Positions 1 through 6,217 are shown, numbered from the stretch's first letter. The stretch is 15,681 bases of DNA from JAEYZS01 sp031374125 (GCA_031374125.1 JANMFM010000008.1:1-15681); one strand, 5' to 3'. The notes: generated by a model not told the origin, from the sequence alone. A program made the numbers and translations.

Positions 1-1
1 G

Positions 2-214
2 CAAGTCACGGAAGTAGACGAACCACTCAAACCCAATGTATTGTTATCTGAGGCTATTCTTCAAGTAGAATTTGAGGCATTCCCAGAACCTAAAACCCTT
101 GGATCCTCTGATTTGAGAAGATTGGTTGATAAATATGGGAGCTTTATAATTGTTGCGCAGCTCATTCGAGCTTCTGAAGCATTTGTGAGGCAAAATTTAA
201 AAGCTTTGACTTAG
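2..214 (+). CDS. 3' end of an unknown gene with an HTH-like tail
   Basis: The second reading frame is open from the left edge to a TAG at 212-214, giving the last 70 residues of a protein whose start lies outside the window. The C-terminal part (DLRRLVDKYGSFIIVAQLIR, then ASEAFVRQNLKALT) has the spacing and hydrophobic pattern of a helix-turn-helix: a short helix, a Gly turn, a helix beginning VAQLI, then a helix with SEAFVRQNL. That suggests DNA binding, but I do not recognise the family and cannot see the rest. The stop codon lies inside the probable operator of the following toxin-antitoxin operon, so the two units are packed tightly. The call of a real coding end rests on the uninterrupted frame and protein-like composition. 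Confidence 0.6.
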   Translation, partial: QVTEVDEPLKPNVLLSEAILQVEFEAFPEPKTLGSSDLRRLVDKYGSFIIVAQLIRASEAFVRQNLKALT

Positions 215-240
215 GTGTACATCTAGTGGTACTCTATTAT
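206..240 (+). promoter_or_regulatory. Promoter and candidate operator of the Phd/RelE-type operon
   Basis: A good -35 hexamer TTGACT (206-211) is followed after 18 bases by TACTCT (230-235); TATTAT at 235-240 is an alternative -10 but at a long spacing. A near-perfect palindrome TAGGTGTACATCTA (212-225) fills the spacer. Phd/YefM antitoxins normally repress their own operon by binding short palindromes with a GTAC-type core, so this is a plausible autoregulatory site. The geometry is seen in the sequence; the binding is inference. Confidence 0.45.
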
Positions 241-252
241 TTGAGGTGATTT

Positions 253-504
253 ATGGAAAATACCAGTCCTAAAAAACTCCGAGCCGAGTTAAAAGATTAT
301 TTGGATTTGGCTACCAATGAGCCTATTCGCATTCAACGCCGCTCAGGGGAAAACTATATTCTGATGAATGAAAACAAATACGCTGAACTTCAGAATGAAA
401 TTTCATCCCTTCAGCGTCGTTTGTTAGGTATGAGTGAAGTCATTGAAGGAAAGACTTCTGAATACAAAGGTAAAGAATATAGGCTTAAGAGGTTCAAGAA
501 ATAG
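253..504 (+). CDS. Type II antitoxin, Phd/YefM family
   Basis: 83 residues, the usual size for Phd/YefM antitoxins, which bind DNA with the N-terminal half and wrap the toxin with the C-terminal half. The N-terminus (SPKKLRAELKDYLDLATNEP) followed by IRIQRRSGENYILMNENKYAEL is the typical Phd/YefM fold signature: a helix that ends in a neutral turn, a strand with basic residues, and the conserved VLM-like strand before the long helix. Residues 45-65 (LQNEISSLQRRLLGMSEVIEG) continue as the toxin-binding tail. The start ATG at 253 has GAGGTG at 242-247, four bases upstream. The next reading frame begins directly after its stop (TAG then ATG at 505), the usual antitoxin-first arrangement. It probably represses its own promoter together with the toxin. 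Family call is from sequence pattern only. Confidence 0.85.
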   Translation: MENTSPKKLRAELKDYLDLATNEPIRIQRRSGENYILMNENKYAELQNEISSLQRRLLGMSEVIEGKTSEYKGKEYRLKRFKK

Positions 505-588
505 ATGATCAAGCCTAAAATTATCCTTACCAGTTCTTATCAAGAAAGACTGCGTGATATGAAGATTTTATTTGGAAGTCTTCTATGA
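505..588 (+). CDS. N-terminal piece of a split RelE/ParE-like toxin
   Basis: A 27-residue frame starts with ATG immediately after the antitoxin stop and reads MIKPKIILTSSYQERLRDMK then ILFGSLL before TGA at 586-588. The start KIILTSSYQERL is the typical first strand and helix of RelE/ParE-superfamily toxins. The stop overlaps the ATG of the next frame (ATGA, 585-588), which carries the remaining strands of the same fold. Read together the two pieces make about 110 residues, a normal toxin length. This may be one gene broken by a one-base change, or two translationally coupled fragments. The second frame is open back to 558, so the frame change would lie between 558 and 586. Confidence 0.5.
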   Translation: MIKPKIILTSSYQERLRDMKILFGSLL

Positions 589-839
589 ATAATACTGCCG
601 GAATAGATGCATTTCTCATTGCCCACGATAATGCTTTAGAGTTTTTAAGAGATAACCCAGAAACACCAGCCCCGCATCCGCATACTGGAGATCAATCGTG
701 GCCATTTGGTGACGGACGCTACCGTTTGTTTTTCAAATACGACGGCCAAGATATCTTGCTATTGGATTTAATCGACAATCGCATGAGCAATTTAAAGATC
801 TACCCTAATAATACGCTTCCCTCTTACAACGAGGAGTAG
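585..839 (+). CDS. RelE/ParE-like toxin, C-terminal portion
   Basis: 84 residues. The part PHPHTGDQSWPFGDGRYRLF followed by FKYDGQDILLLDLIDNRM matches the core of RelE/ParE toxins, in which a His-containing loop precedes a W-x-F/R-x-G-D/Y-R-L-x-F strand pair and a final I-L-L-L-D-L strand. Residues 1-30 supply a helix (AFLIAHDNALEFLRDNPE). What is missing is the first strand and helix, which are present in another frame in the preceding 27-residue ORF. RelE relatives cleave ribosome-bound mRNA while ParE relatives inhibit gyrase; the sequence does not decide between them. The ATG at 585 has no good ribosome site of its own, so it would depend on coupling to the upstream frame. It is either a decaying toxin or one made by frameshifting. 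Confidence 0.65.
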   Translation: MNNTAGIDAFLIAHDNALEFLRDNPETPAPHPHTGDQSWPFGDGRYRLFFKYDGQDILLLDLIDNRMSNLKIYPNNTLPSYNEE

Positions 840-843
840 GCTG

Positions 844-864
844 AAATCAGGTAGCCTGGATTTT
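844..864 (+). terminator. Possible weak terminator after the toxin
   Basis: Four bases after the toxin stop, AAATCAGG (844-851) can pair with CCTGGATTT (855-863) around a TAG loop with one bulged base, followed by TTAATAAA. The U-run is short, so termination would be weak. Confidence 0.3.
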
Positions 865-967
865 AATAAACGCTTGGCGGCTTAAAAACGTTTGTTATTA
901 ATTTACTGTTTTCAGTACAGTGCGGTTACAAAAAATCTTTATAAACATTTGAGACGAATTTTAAAGT

Positions 968-994
968 AAAGTGCGTCACTTTTTGACGCGCTTT
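968..994. promoter_or_regulatory. Perfect palindrome upstream of the first TIGR02147 gene
   Basis: GCGTCA (973-978) and TGACGC (984-989) form a perfect inverted repeat around CTTTT. The outer AAAG (968-971) and CTTT (991-994) extend it to 11 pairs with one T/G position. It lies about 50 bases before the regulator start and has no T-run after it, so it fits an operator better than a terminator. A role as the regulator's own binding site is inference. Confidence 0.4.
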
Positions 995-1042
995 GAGTCA
1001 AATTAAATTGAAAAAAAATCCTAAGAAAGATAAAGACTTCTA

Positions 1043-1786
1043 ATGCAACAAAAAATTGTTAGTGATATACAATTAGAATTTCGAATTCGTTTGCAAGACG
1101 AATTTTCTAGGCGTTGTCGGGTAAATTCTAGATACTCCATTAGAGCATTCGCGAAACTCTTAAAGCTGGATTCCTCAGCTCTTTCTCAGATTTTGTGTGG
1201 GAAAAGACGTGTTTCGGAAAAATTTATGGCCAAGATCGATAAAATCCTTGGTCATTATCCTCAAGATTCCCAGCTCAGACTCAATAATCTATATACATTC
1301 GTAGAAGCGGATGTATTTTCAATTATTTCTGATTGGTATCATTTCGCAATACTGGATCTTACACTTCTTAAAAACTTTAAAAGTGATGTGAAGTGGATAG
1401 CTTCTCAGCTCAGTATCACGGTATCTGAAGCACAGATTGCCATCGAAAGATTAAAGCGAGCAGGGATGCTTGTTGAAAAAAAATCTAAACTCATCAAAGC
1501 AAAATCACACTACAATAACTTTGTGGGAGCTAGTTCATCAGCACACAAAGAATATCAAAGGCAGCTCATTCAAAAAGCCTTACAATCTGTAGATATGACA
1601 CCACCAGAATTGAAAGACATTACAGCCATTACTATTGCTGGCAATTCTAAAAAAATTGCTGCCGTAAGTGAGAGAATTACCAAATTTAGACGTGAAATCT
1701 GCAATTTTATGGAAGATGGTCAGGGAGATGCTGTTTTCCATTTAACAGTTCAATTGTATCCAGTAACCAAAGTATTAAATAAGTAA
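1043..1786 (+). CDS. TIGR02147/DUF4423-type transcriptional regulator
   Basis: 247 residues. An N-terminal helix-turn-helix is visible at about residues 32-60 (SIRAFAKLLKLDSSALSQIL then CGKRRVS), giving DNA binding. A second winged-helix-like segment lies at about 110-150 (WIASQLSITVSEAQIAIERL then KRAGML). The C-terminal domain (about 188-245: DITAITIAGNSKKIAAVSER, ITKFRREICNFMEDG, HLTVQLYPVTK) is the conserved end of the TIGR02147 family, whose ligand and targets are largely unknown. The start ATG at 1043 is preceded only by a weak purine run (AAGAAAGA). It stands first in a close same-strand series of exported-protein genes, nine bases before the next, so it probably controls them or is autoregulated through the palindrome at 968-994. 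Family call is firm; target is inference. Confidence 0.85.
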   Translation: MQQKIVSDIQLEFRIRLQDEFSRRCRVNSRYSIRAFAKLLKLDSSALSQILCGKRRVSEKFMAKIDKILGHYPQDSQLRLNNLYTFVEADVFSIISDWYHFAILDLTLLKNFKSDVKWIASQLSITVSEAQIAIERLKRAGMLVEKKSKLIKAKSHYNNFVGASSSAHKEYQRQLIQKALQSVDMTPPELKDITAITIAGNSKKIAAVSERITKFRREICNFMEDGQGDAVFHLTVQLYPVTKVLNK

Positions 1787-1795
1787 AAGGAATTT

Positions 1796-2491
1796 ATGAA
1801 AAGAATTATTTTATTAATCATGTGTGTCTTCACTGCTGATCTTTCTTTTGCAGGAAATGACAGTGGTGGTGGAGGTCATCCTTGTAAAGCTGATTTTACG
1901 AAGTTTTTTTACGAGATCGATGGTGCCTTTGCTGAAAATAAACAATTGGCTGAAAGCTATCCTAAGTGGAATAGTTTGCGTAAAGTGATGATACCGGAAT
2001 TAAATCCAGGGCTTGAGCTACATATCTTTGAGAAAGAAATCAAGGACTGTTCTTTTGCACAAAATCCTATAGCTTGCGCTATTCCTTCTCAAAATCAGAT
2101 TTCTCTTTATTGCGGCCCAAATGGTTGGGATTCACTTTCTACCGAAGAAAAATATAAATATATTATCCATGAATTGTACTGGTGGGAGTCTAGAGAAGAT
2201 GCTAACTTTTATTTCTCTCAAAAAATGGCTAAAGATATTCATGAGTATTTAAACGTTCAGAAATGTGAAGCAGAACTGAATCTGAAAATTCGCCTTATGA
2301 CATTTCATAACCTGCTTAGAGATCAATGCAATACAACTAAAAGCCGAGATTTCTATTTCAGCTCTCAACGTTTAGCTCGCAAGACTGAAGATTTATATCA
2401 ATCAAATATGGTTAACTGTCGAAGATTTTGTAACAGCGAAATAAATGAAACATCATGCAATGTTACGTTGGATAGTAATGTATGCAGATAA
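1796..2491 (+). CDS. Exported protein with HE motif, partner of the TIGR02147 regulator
   Basis: 231 residues with a clear signal peptide (MKRIILLIMCVFTADLSFA, cleavage near residue 19). The mature protein starts GNDSGGGGHPC, a Gly-rich opening. At residues 115-131 it has STEEKYKYIIHELYWWE, with His125-Glu126 in a helix after a short strand (ISLYCGPNG), a layout that recalls zinc-peptidase or lysozyme-like folds but lacks a full HExxH. The C-terminal half is Cys-rich (ending in EINETSCNVTLDSNVCR), suggesting disulfides in the periplasm or outside the cell. A related motif occurs in the lipoprotein at 13451-14623, which is also coupled to a TIGR02147 gene. Start at ATG 1796 with AAAGG upstream, nine bases after the regulator. 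No known function; hydrolase activity would be speculation. Confidence 0.75.
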   Translation: MKRIILLIMCVFTADLSFAGNDSGGGGHPCKADFTKFFYEIDGAFAENKQLAESYPKWNSLRKVMIPELNPGLELHIFEKEIKDCSFAQNPIACAIPSQNQISLYCGPNGWDSLSTEEKYKYIIHELYWWESREDANFYFSQKMAKDIHEYLNVQKCEAELNLKIRLMTFHNLLRDQCNTTKSRDFYFSSQRLARKTEDLYQSNMVNCRRFCNSEINETSCNVTLDSNVCR

Positions 2492-2502
2492 TTAGGAGGG
2501 TT

Positions 2503-2967
2503 ATGAAAAAAACTATTTACTCAATTTTAACGTTTCTTATTAGTCAGGTCAGCATGGCCTCGGGTATGCCGCATCATATTAATTCTAATATGAGTTACAA
2601 GTGCGCTGCTGTTTTTTCAGAAGATTTTTTTGAAAACAATCTTGGAAAGAACCACACACTCCCGCAGATACTTCTAGTTCATCCTGAATTTGGAAATGCT
2701 CTACTTAAAGTACAAGAGGAAATTTCTAATCGATACAGTGAAATTCATATTAGTAAGGGTTCTATTTATATTGGAAGAATTTCTACCAAAGAGTTTAAAG
2801 ACAAAATTGATGGTATGGGTTGGGAAATCCAAATTGAAATAAGATATTTTCATTATCTAGATAAAAGAGGTGATCTCACAGTTGGAGTTTTAAAATTCCA
2901 AGCACCACTTACGTTTGGTGGCACCCCGGAGAATTTTATTTATAAAGGTTTTGAGTTTAAATTATAA
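2503..2967 (+). CDS. Small exported protein of unknown function
   Basis: 154 residues from the ATG at 2503. I prefer this start because AGGAGG at 2494-2499 sits just before it (only three bases, shorter than ideal) and because it begins a normal signal peptide, MKKTIYSILTFLISQVSMAS, with cleavage near residue 20. An in-frame ATG at 2482, overlapping the preceding gene, would place seven extra residues before it. The mature part starts GMPHHINSNMSYKCAAVF, carries a single Cys, and ends in alternating strands (GWEIQIEIRYFHYL, LTVGVLKFQAPLTFG) that suggest a beta-rich fold. I do not recognise the family. It lies twelve bases after the previous gene and 17 before the next, so it is very likely in the same operon. 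Confidence 0.7.
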   Translation: MKKTIYSILTFLISQVSMASGMPHHINSNMSYKCAAVFSEDFFENNLGKNHTLPQILLVHPEFGNALLKVQEEISNRYSEIHISKGSIYIGRISTKEFKDKIDGMGWEIQIEIRYFHYLDKRGDLTVGVLKFQAPLTFGGTPENFIYKGFEFKL

Positions 2968-2984
2968 TTTAACAGGAGAATTGT

Positions 2985-3713
2985 ATGAGAATGTTTAGTG
3001 TCTTAATTCTAAGTATGCTTTTATCACCATTGGGATTTGCTCGAGATATTTTTGGAGAAAATCCAGGTTTAACTCCCTATCAGATTTTAGAAAAAGCGTA
3101 TAATCAATCCCATGATATGCAAGCAGCAGATCTTGTGTCTTGGAAAAATAAAAAAATTCTGGCATCTGGTATGTTTTACGAATCTTCAACCAGGGAAAAT
3201 GCTTATTCTAGTTATGGAATAGCTATTATTGATATTAATTTAATCAAAGAAATTCCAGCTACCCCAGCAGTACCGGCTGTGCCACCTAGTGGTCCACTAT
3301 TTCCTGGCAAGCCTGCGATCCCCGAAAAACCTGCTTATTCTATAAAAATGGGGCGTATGTCTCATTTGATAATACCTTATGACAAGCTCCTTTCTTCGGA
3401 AAACGTATCCATAAAAGATGCATTTAATTTGAAGTACCCTGAGCTTAGAGATCAATATACAGATTACTGTAAGGAGGTACCTGCAAATGTATTATTGAAT
3501 AGCTATAGAGAGCTAAAGGGAAAGACTTTTACTGTATTTAATGAGGTGGTTAGTCTAGAACCATATTGTGGTTACCCAATTGATAACAAATATTATGGGC
3601 AAACTGCCAAAACGGAATTTCGCATGAATAATGACGGATATATTATTTTAAAGAACTATTATAAATTCTGGTTTGGTTCTGGCGTTTCGTACGGATATAT
3701 GTGGCAACCATAA
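2985..3713 (+). CDS. Exported protein with a Pro-rich loop, unknown function
   Basis: 242 residues with a signal peptide (MRMFSVLILSMLLSPLGFA, cleavage before RDIFGENPG). Start ATG 2985 is supported by AGGAGA at 2974-2979, five bases upstream. Residues 20-70 are soluble and helical (LTPYQILEKAYNQSHDMQAA). Residues 88-117 form a Pro-Ala-Val-rich stretch (ATPAVPAVPPSGPLFPGKPA) that interrupts what seems to be a beta region, like an extended linker or surface loop. The C-terminal part contains two Cys and aromatic strands (YYKFWFGSGVSYGYMW). It is the last intact gene of the plus-strand series begun by the TIGR02147 regulator. I do not recognise a family. Confidence 0.7.
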   Translation: MRMFSVLILSMLLSPLGFARDIFGENPGLTPYQILEKAYNQSHDMQAADLVSWKNKKILASGMFYESSTRENAYSSYGIAIIDINLIKEIPATPAVPAVPPSGPLFPGKPAIPEKPAYSIKMGRMSHLIIPYDKLLSSENVSIKDAFNLKYPELRDQYTDYCKEVPANVLLNSYRELKGKTFTVFNEVVSLEPYCGYPIDNKYYGQTAKTEFRMNNDGYIILKNYYKFWFGSGVSYGYMWQP

Positions 3714-3751
3714 TGGCTGGCATCGCTACTTAATAATAAATAGGAGTTTAT

Positions 3752-3928
3752 TTGAAAATTTTTGATGTTTTTTCGTGACTGTCGCGGTCTCTGTTTTTAC
3801 AAATCGGATGCTCTCGGTATCGGTTTATGTCGCGCTGGGGTCTTGCCAATTATTCAAATGCGGAATTTGTTCGTACATCATTCAGGACCCTAACTCATCA
3901 TCAACCACTAGAAACTAATCCAAATTAA
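3752..3928 (+). pseudogene. Possible decayed fourth gene of the operon
   Basis: AGGAG (3742-3746) stands five bases before a TTG at 3752 that opens MKIFDVFS, then an in-frame TGA (3776-3778). The same frame continues open for 49 more residues to a TAA at 3926-3928, six bases before the terminator at 3934. A neighbouring frame (from GTG 3775) also reads a hydrophobic stretch. The good ribosome site and the position just before the terminator suggest a former small gene, but no homology is recognisable and it may be chance. Confidence 0.2.
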
Positions 3929-3933
3929 GACGT

Positions 3934-3968
3934 AAAAGCACTGGCTAAATGAATTTGCCGGTGTTTTT
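3934..3968 (+). terminator. Rho-independent terminator of the first regulator operon
   Basis: AAAAGCACTGGC (3934-3945) pairs with GCCGGTGTTTTT (3957-3968) through 12 positions including two G/T wobbles, around an 11-base loop, and ends in TTTTT. It closes the plus-strand series 1043-3713 and places the possible decayed gene inside the same transcript. Confidence 0.65.
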
Positions 3969-4133
3969 CGCTTCATCTATCGATGTTGCAGACAACGCTA
4001 CTCCTAATTGCAATCTATTCCTCTTTCTAGAAAGCATCTAGACAATTTTAGAATCAAAACTATACTTATGTTTCAAGCTTCGACTCATGATCGAAAGTTC
4101 GTGAAGCGGAACGAATTGAATGCAAAAAGATTG

Positions 4134-4193
4134 CAATTTTTAATGATTAAAAATTGGAAGTTTAAAATAACTTGTAAGTATTTATTTTAACTT
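4134..4193. repeat. Two tandem AT-rich palindromes
   Basis: CAATTTTTAA (4134-4143) is perfectly inverted as TTAAAAATTG (4147-4156) around TGA. Directly after it, AAGTTTAAAATAA (4158-4170) is inverted as TTATTTTAACTT (4182-4193) with one missing A. Together they cover 60 bases with only one base between them, beside the GC-rich hairpin. They could be protein-binding or strand-opening sites, or simple AT bias. Confidence 0.45.
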
Positions 4194-4215
4194 TAAGATT
4201 TTTAAAAACAAAAGA

Positions 4216-4302
4216 CCAGCCTGTTACACCTCTTTTGTCCGTGACCCCTCCCTCCCGACGATACAGGAGGAAGGGGTCACGGACGAGGTGTGAGCCGGCT
4301 GG
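4216..4302. repeat. GC-rich 87-nt imperfect hairpin
   Basis: Four nested arm pairs are visible: CCAGCC (4216-4221) with GGCTGG (4297-4302); ACACCTC (4226-4232) with GAGGTGT (4285-4291); GTCCGTGACCCC (4237-4248) with GGGGTCACGGAC (4273-4284); and CCTCC (4251-4255) with GGAGG (4266-4270). A TTTT bulge and small internal loops separate them. It is much richer in GC than its surroundings. There is no T-run after it on the plus strand, although the minus strand continues into a T-rich run. It may be a REP or MITE-type element, a structured leader of the recombinase transcript, or a recombination site. Structure is seen; role is unknown. Confidence 0.7.
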
Positions 4303-4365
4303 GGATGGAAAAAGGAGGAAAGAAAAATAATTAGAGCCTAGGAGGTTTGTTATGGGAAATAAAGT

Positions 4366-4566
4366 GTGAGAATCAATATAAACAGTATTGATTTGGATTT
4401 AGAAAATAAAAACTTAGAAATTGATTTAATAAAAATAAACGAGAACGAATATAATGAACGCGTTTACCGCGTCATGAAGTGGCTACTTGAATTAAATTTT
4501 GAAATTGATAATGCTAAGCCAATTGTTGGATCAGTTCAATCCATGGATATCAAGGAGGCTGCATGA
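4366..4566 (+). CDS. Small ORF preceding the serine recombinase
   Basis: 66 residues from a GTG at 4366, acidic and helical (IDLDLENKNLEIDLIKINEN, then VYRVMKWLLELNFEI), with no recognised family. The best ribosome site (GGAGG 4341-4345) points not to this GTG but to an ATG at 4352 that encodes only MGNKV before TGA, overlapping the GTG as GTGTGA. Removing one GT from the GTGT at 4364-4367 would join them as MGNKVRININ, so a two-base slippage may have broken the original start; alternatively the five-residue leader couples translation. The stop overlaps the recombinase start as ATGA (4563-4566), so it is an operon partner, possibly an accessory factor for recombination. Confidence 0.5.
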   Translation: MRININSIDLDLENKNLEIDLIKINENEYNERVYRVMKWLLELNFEIDNAKPIVGSVQSMDIKEAA

Positions 4567-5930
4567 GAAGAGTTGGAATCTACATTAGAGTATCCACAGA
4601 AGAGCAAGCAAGAATCCAGGATGGCTCCTTGGTTTCACAAAAGAATCGCTTGATTGAATACATCGAATACCAAAATAAGTTACAAAATAATACTTGGGGT
4701 ACTCTAGTTCAAATCTATTGTGATGAAGGAAAGTCTGCTAAAGACATGAATAGACCTGAGTTTAAGCGTCTACTTTTAGATGTTCAAACAGGCAAAGTGA
4801 ATTTGATTTTGGCGACAGAACTATCACGACTTAGTCGCAGTATTAGAGATTTCTGTGAGATCTGGGATTTATTTAAAAAGCATGAATGTTCCTTTATCAC
4901 TTTAAGAGAAAGTTTTGATACGACCACGGCCTCTGGTGAAATGATGGTATTTAATCTCATTAATTATGCACAATATGAACGTAAGCAAACGGCAGAGAGA
5001 ATTTCCGCAAACTGGCTTTCAAGAAGTAAAAGAGGTCTGTGGAACGGAGGAACTTTACCTTTGGGCTATGATAGAAATCCCAAAAACAAAGGCGAATTGA
5101 TCATTAATGAAAAGGAAGCTCAAACGGTTAGAAAAATATTTGAAACTTCCCTTGAGATTGGCTCCGTCAGAAAAACTCAGATCCAGTTAATCAAATAAGG
5201 AATTTACAATAAGAAGTACACCAACAAGCATGGTGTTGAGAAACAAGGTGGAGTCTTTACCGTAGGAACACTTCAATCACTTCTTTCAAATAGGTCCTAC
5301 ATTGGAAAAAGATTGGTTAAAGAAAAATCAGGAAGCATCACAGAAGTCGCAGCCGTATGGAAGCCAATCATTGATGAATTGACTTTTAACAAGGTTCAAG
5401 AGCGTCTAAGAAAGAACAAGAATAAGTACAAGCCTAGTGAGAGGAAAGTCCACCCATTCCCACTGACAGAGCTCATCAATTGCGGAGAGTGCGGTAAATC
5501 TATGGGAGGAAAGAGTGGTAACGGTAGAAAAGGAAAGTATTTTTACTATGGCCATGCTCAACTTAAAAATCCGTTGGCAAAGGAAATGGCTCCAAAGTGT
5601 CAGATTAAAAACGTGAGAGCGTTAAGGCTTGAAGAAATAGTTTTAAAGTCACTAAAATCTCTTCTTGCTGACGATGGACTTCTTACCAAGTGGATAAATA
5701 TCTACAAAGAAAAAGCCACGCATGACCTACCTGAGATTAAGCAAAAGCAAAAGCAACTGGATCTTGAAATTCAAGCTACAGGCAAAAGAATTGATAACCT
5801 GGTGCAAAGAATTTCAGAATTACCGGTAGATGTCTCTGCAGACTTGTTCTACCGTCAGATCGCTCAGATGAATCAAAAGCTTCAAGATCTGAAACTCTCA
5901 AAAGAGAGAGTAAGAACCGTAGAACCGTAA
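4563..5930 (+). pseudogene. Large serine recombinase with in-frame stop and altered 3' end
   Basis: Site-specific recombinase of the large-serine class. The resolvase domain begins RRVGIYIRVSTEEQ, with catalytic Ser11, and continues with the conserved ATELSRLSRSIRDF helix region and YAQYERKQTAERI. The recombinase domain follows (GTLPLGYDRNP, VRKIFETSLEIGS). A TAA at 5196-5198 interrupts it at codon 212, yet the same frame continues unbroken with family-typical sequence (GIYNKKYTNKHG, GTLQSLLSNRSYIGK), a zinc-ribbon (CGECGKSM) and a coiled coil to 5930. The end at TAA 5928-5930 follows an 8-bp tandem duplication (agaaccgt twice, 5913-5928); without it the frame would run on into the antisense of the tRNA gene. 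Together these show a decaying integrase, 65 bases from the tRNA-Leu 3' end, as for an element integrated there. Confidence 0.85.
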
Positions 5931-5994
5931 GATCACAAACTGTTGAGTTGGTTTCTCAAGAAATTGATGCTGAAAGTTTGAGTACTGTTGGAAA

Positions 5995-6079
5995 TGGTGC
6001 GAGCGGGGAGACTCGAACTCCCACGTCTTTCGACATACGCCCCTCAAACGTACGTGTCTACCAATTCCACCACGCTCGC
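5995..6079 (-). tRNA. tRNA-Leu (anticodon GAG), CCA encoded
   Basis: On the minus strand from 6079 the sequence folds as a class II tRNA: acceptor GCGAGCG with CGCTCGC (5999-6005), D arm containing AATTGGTAGA, anticodon stem TACGT/GCGTA with loop TTGAGGG giving anticodon GAG at 6043-6045, a long variable arm TGTCGAAAGACG, T arm GGGAG-TTCGAGT-CTCCC, discriminator A, and an encoded CCA (5995-5997). The long variable arm and the GAG anticodon identify leucine, reading CUC and CUU. A promoter-like pair lies upstream at 6106-6134. Its 3' end faces the decayed serine recombinase, the usual side for element integration. Confidence 0.95.
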
Positions 6080-6105
6080 ATTTCATAGAGTTTGAGAGAA
6101 CAATA

Positions 6106-6134
6106 GAAATAACGGCATCTGGCAAAATGGTCAA
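6106..6134 (-). promoter_or_regulatory. Probable promoter of tRNA-Leu
   Basis: On the minus strand TTGACC (6134-6129) is followed by a 17-base spacer and TATTTC (6111-6106), about 26 bases before the tRNA 5' end. The -35 and the spacing are near ideal. Confidence 0.5.
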
Positions 6135-6217
6135 TTCTAGACTTTTTTGTAACCCACTTTTTATTTGGATATGTCATAATATCTGAAGTTAATCCTTCAA
6201 GGATGAAGGGAGTGAGC

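Larger units (their letters stand above)
3969..4351. other. Gene-poor stretch with palindromes
   Basis: I see no convincing gene here. A 60-residue frame at 4008-4190 has no ribosome site and no protein-like pattern. The region holds two adjacent AT-rich palindromes and a long GC-rich hairpin, listed separately, and ends in a purine-rich leader with two Shine-Dalgarno-like runs (AGGAGG at 4313-4318 and 4340-4345) before the recombinase operon. Confidence 0.5.

Noticed and set aside
1796..2491. Zinc metallopeptidase call
   Set aside because: His-Glu is present but the second His of HExxH is absent (HELYW), so a catalytic claim is not supported.
2995..3189. Minus-strand 64-residue frame
   Set aside because: It lies wholly inside the exported-protein gene on the other strand and has no ribosome site or protein-like pattern.
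4008..4190. Plus-strand 60-residue frame
   Set aside because: No ribosome site; it is made largely of the palindromic AT-rich sequence and has no family pattern.
5891..5912. Hairpin ACTCTC-AAAA-GAGAG as a terminator for tRNA-Leu
   Set aside because: It lies more than 80 bases past the tRNA 3' end, within the recombinase coding frame, and has no T-run in the required direction.
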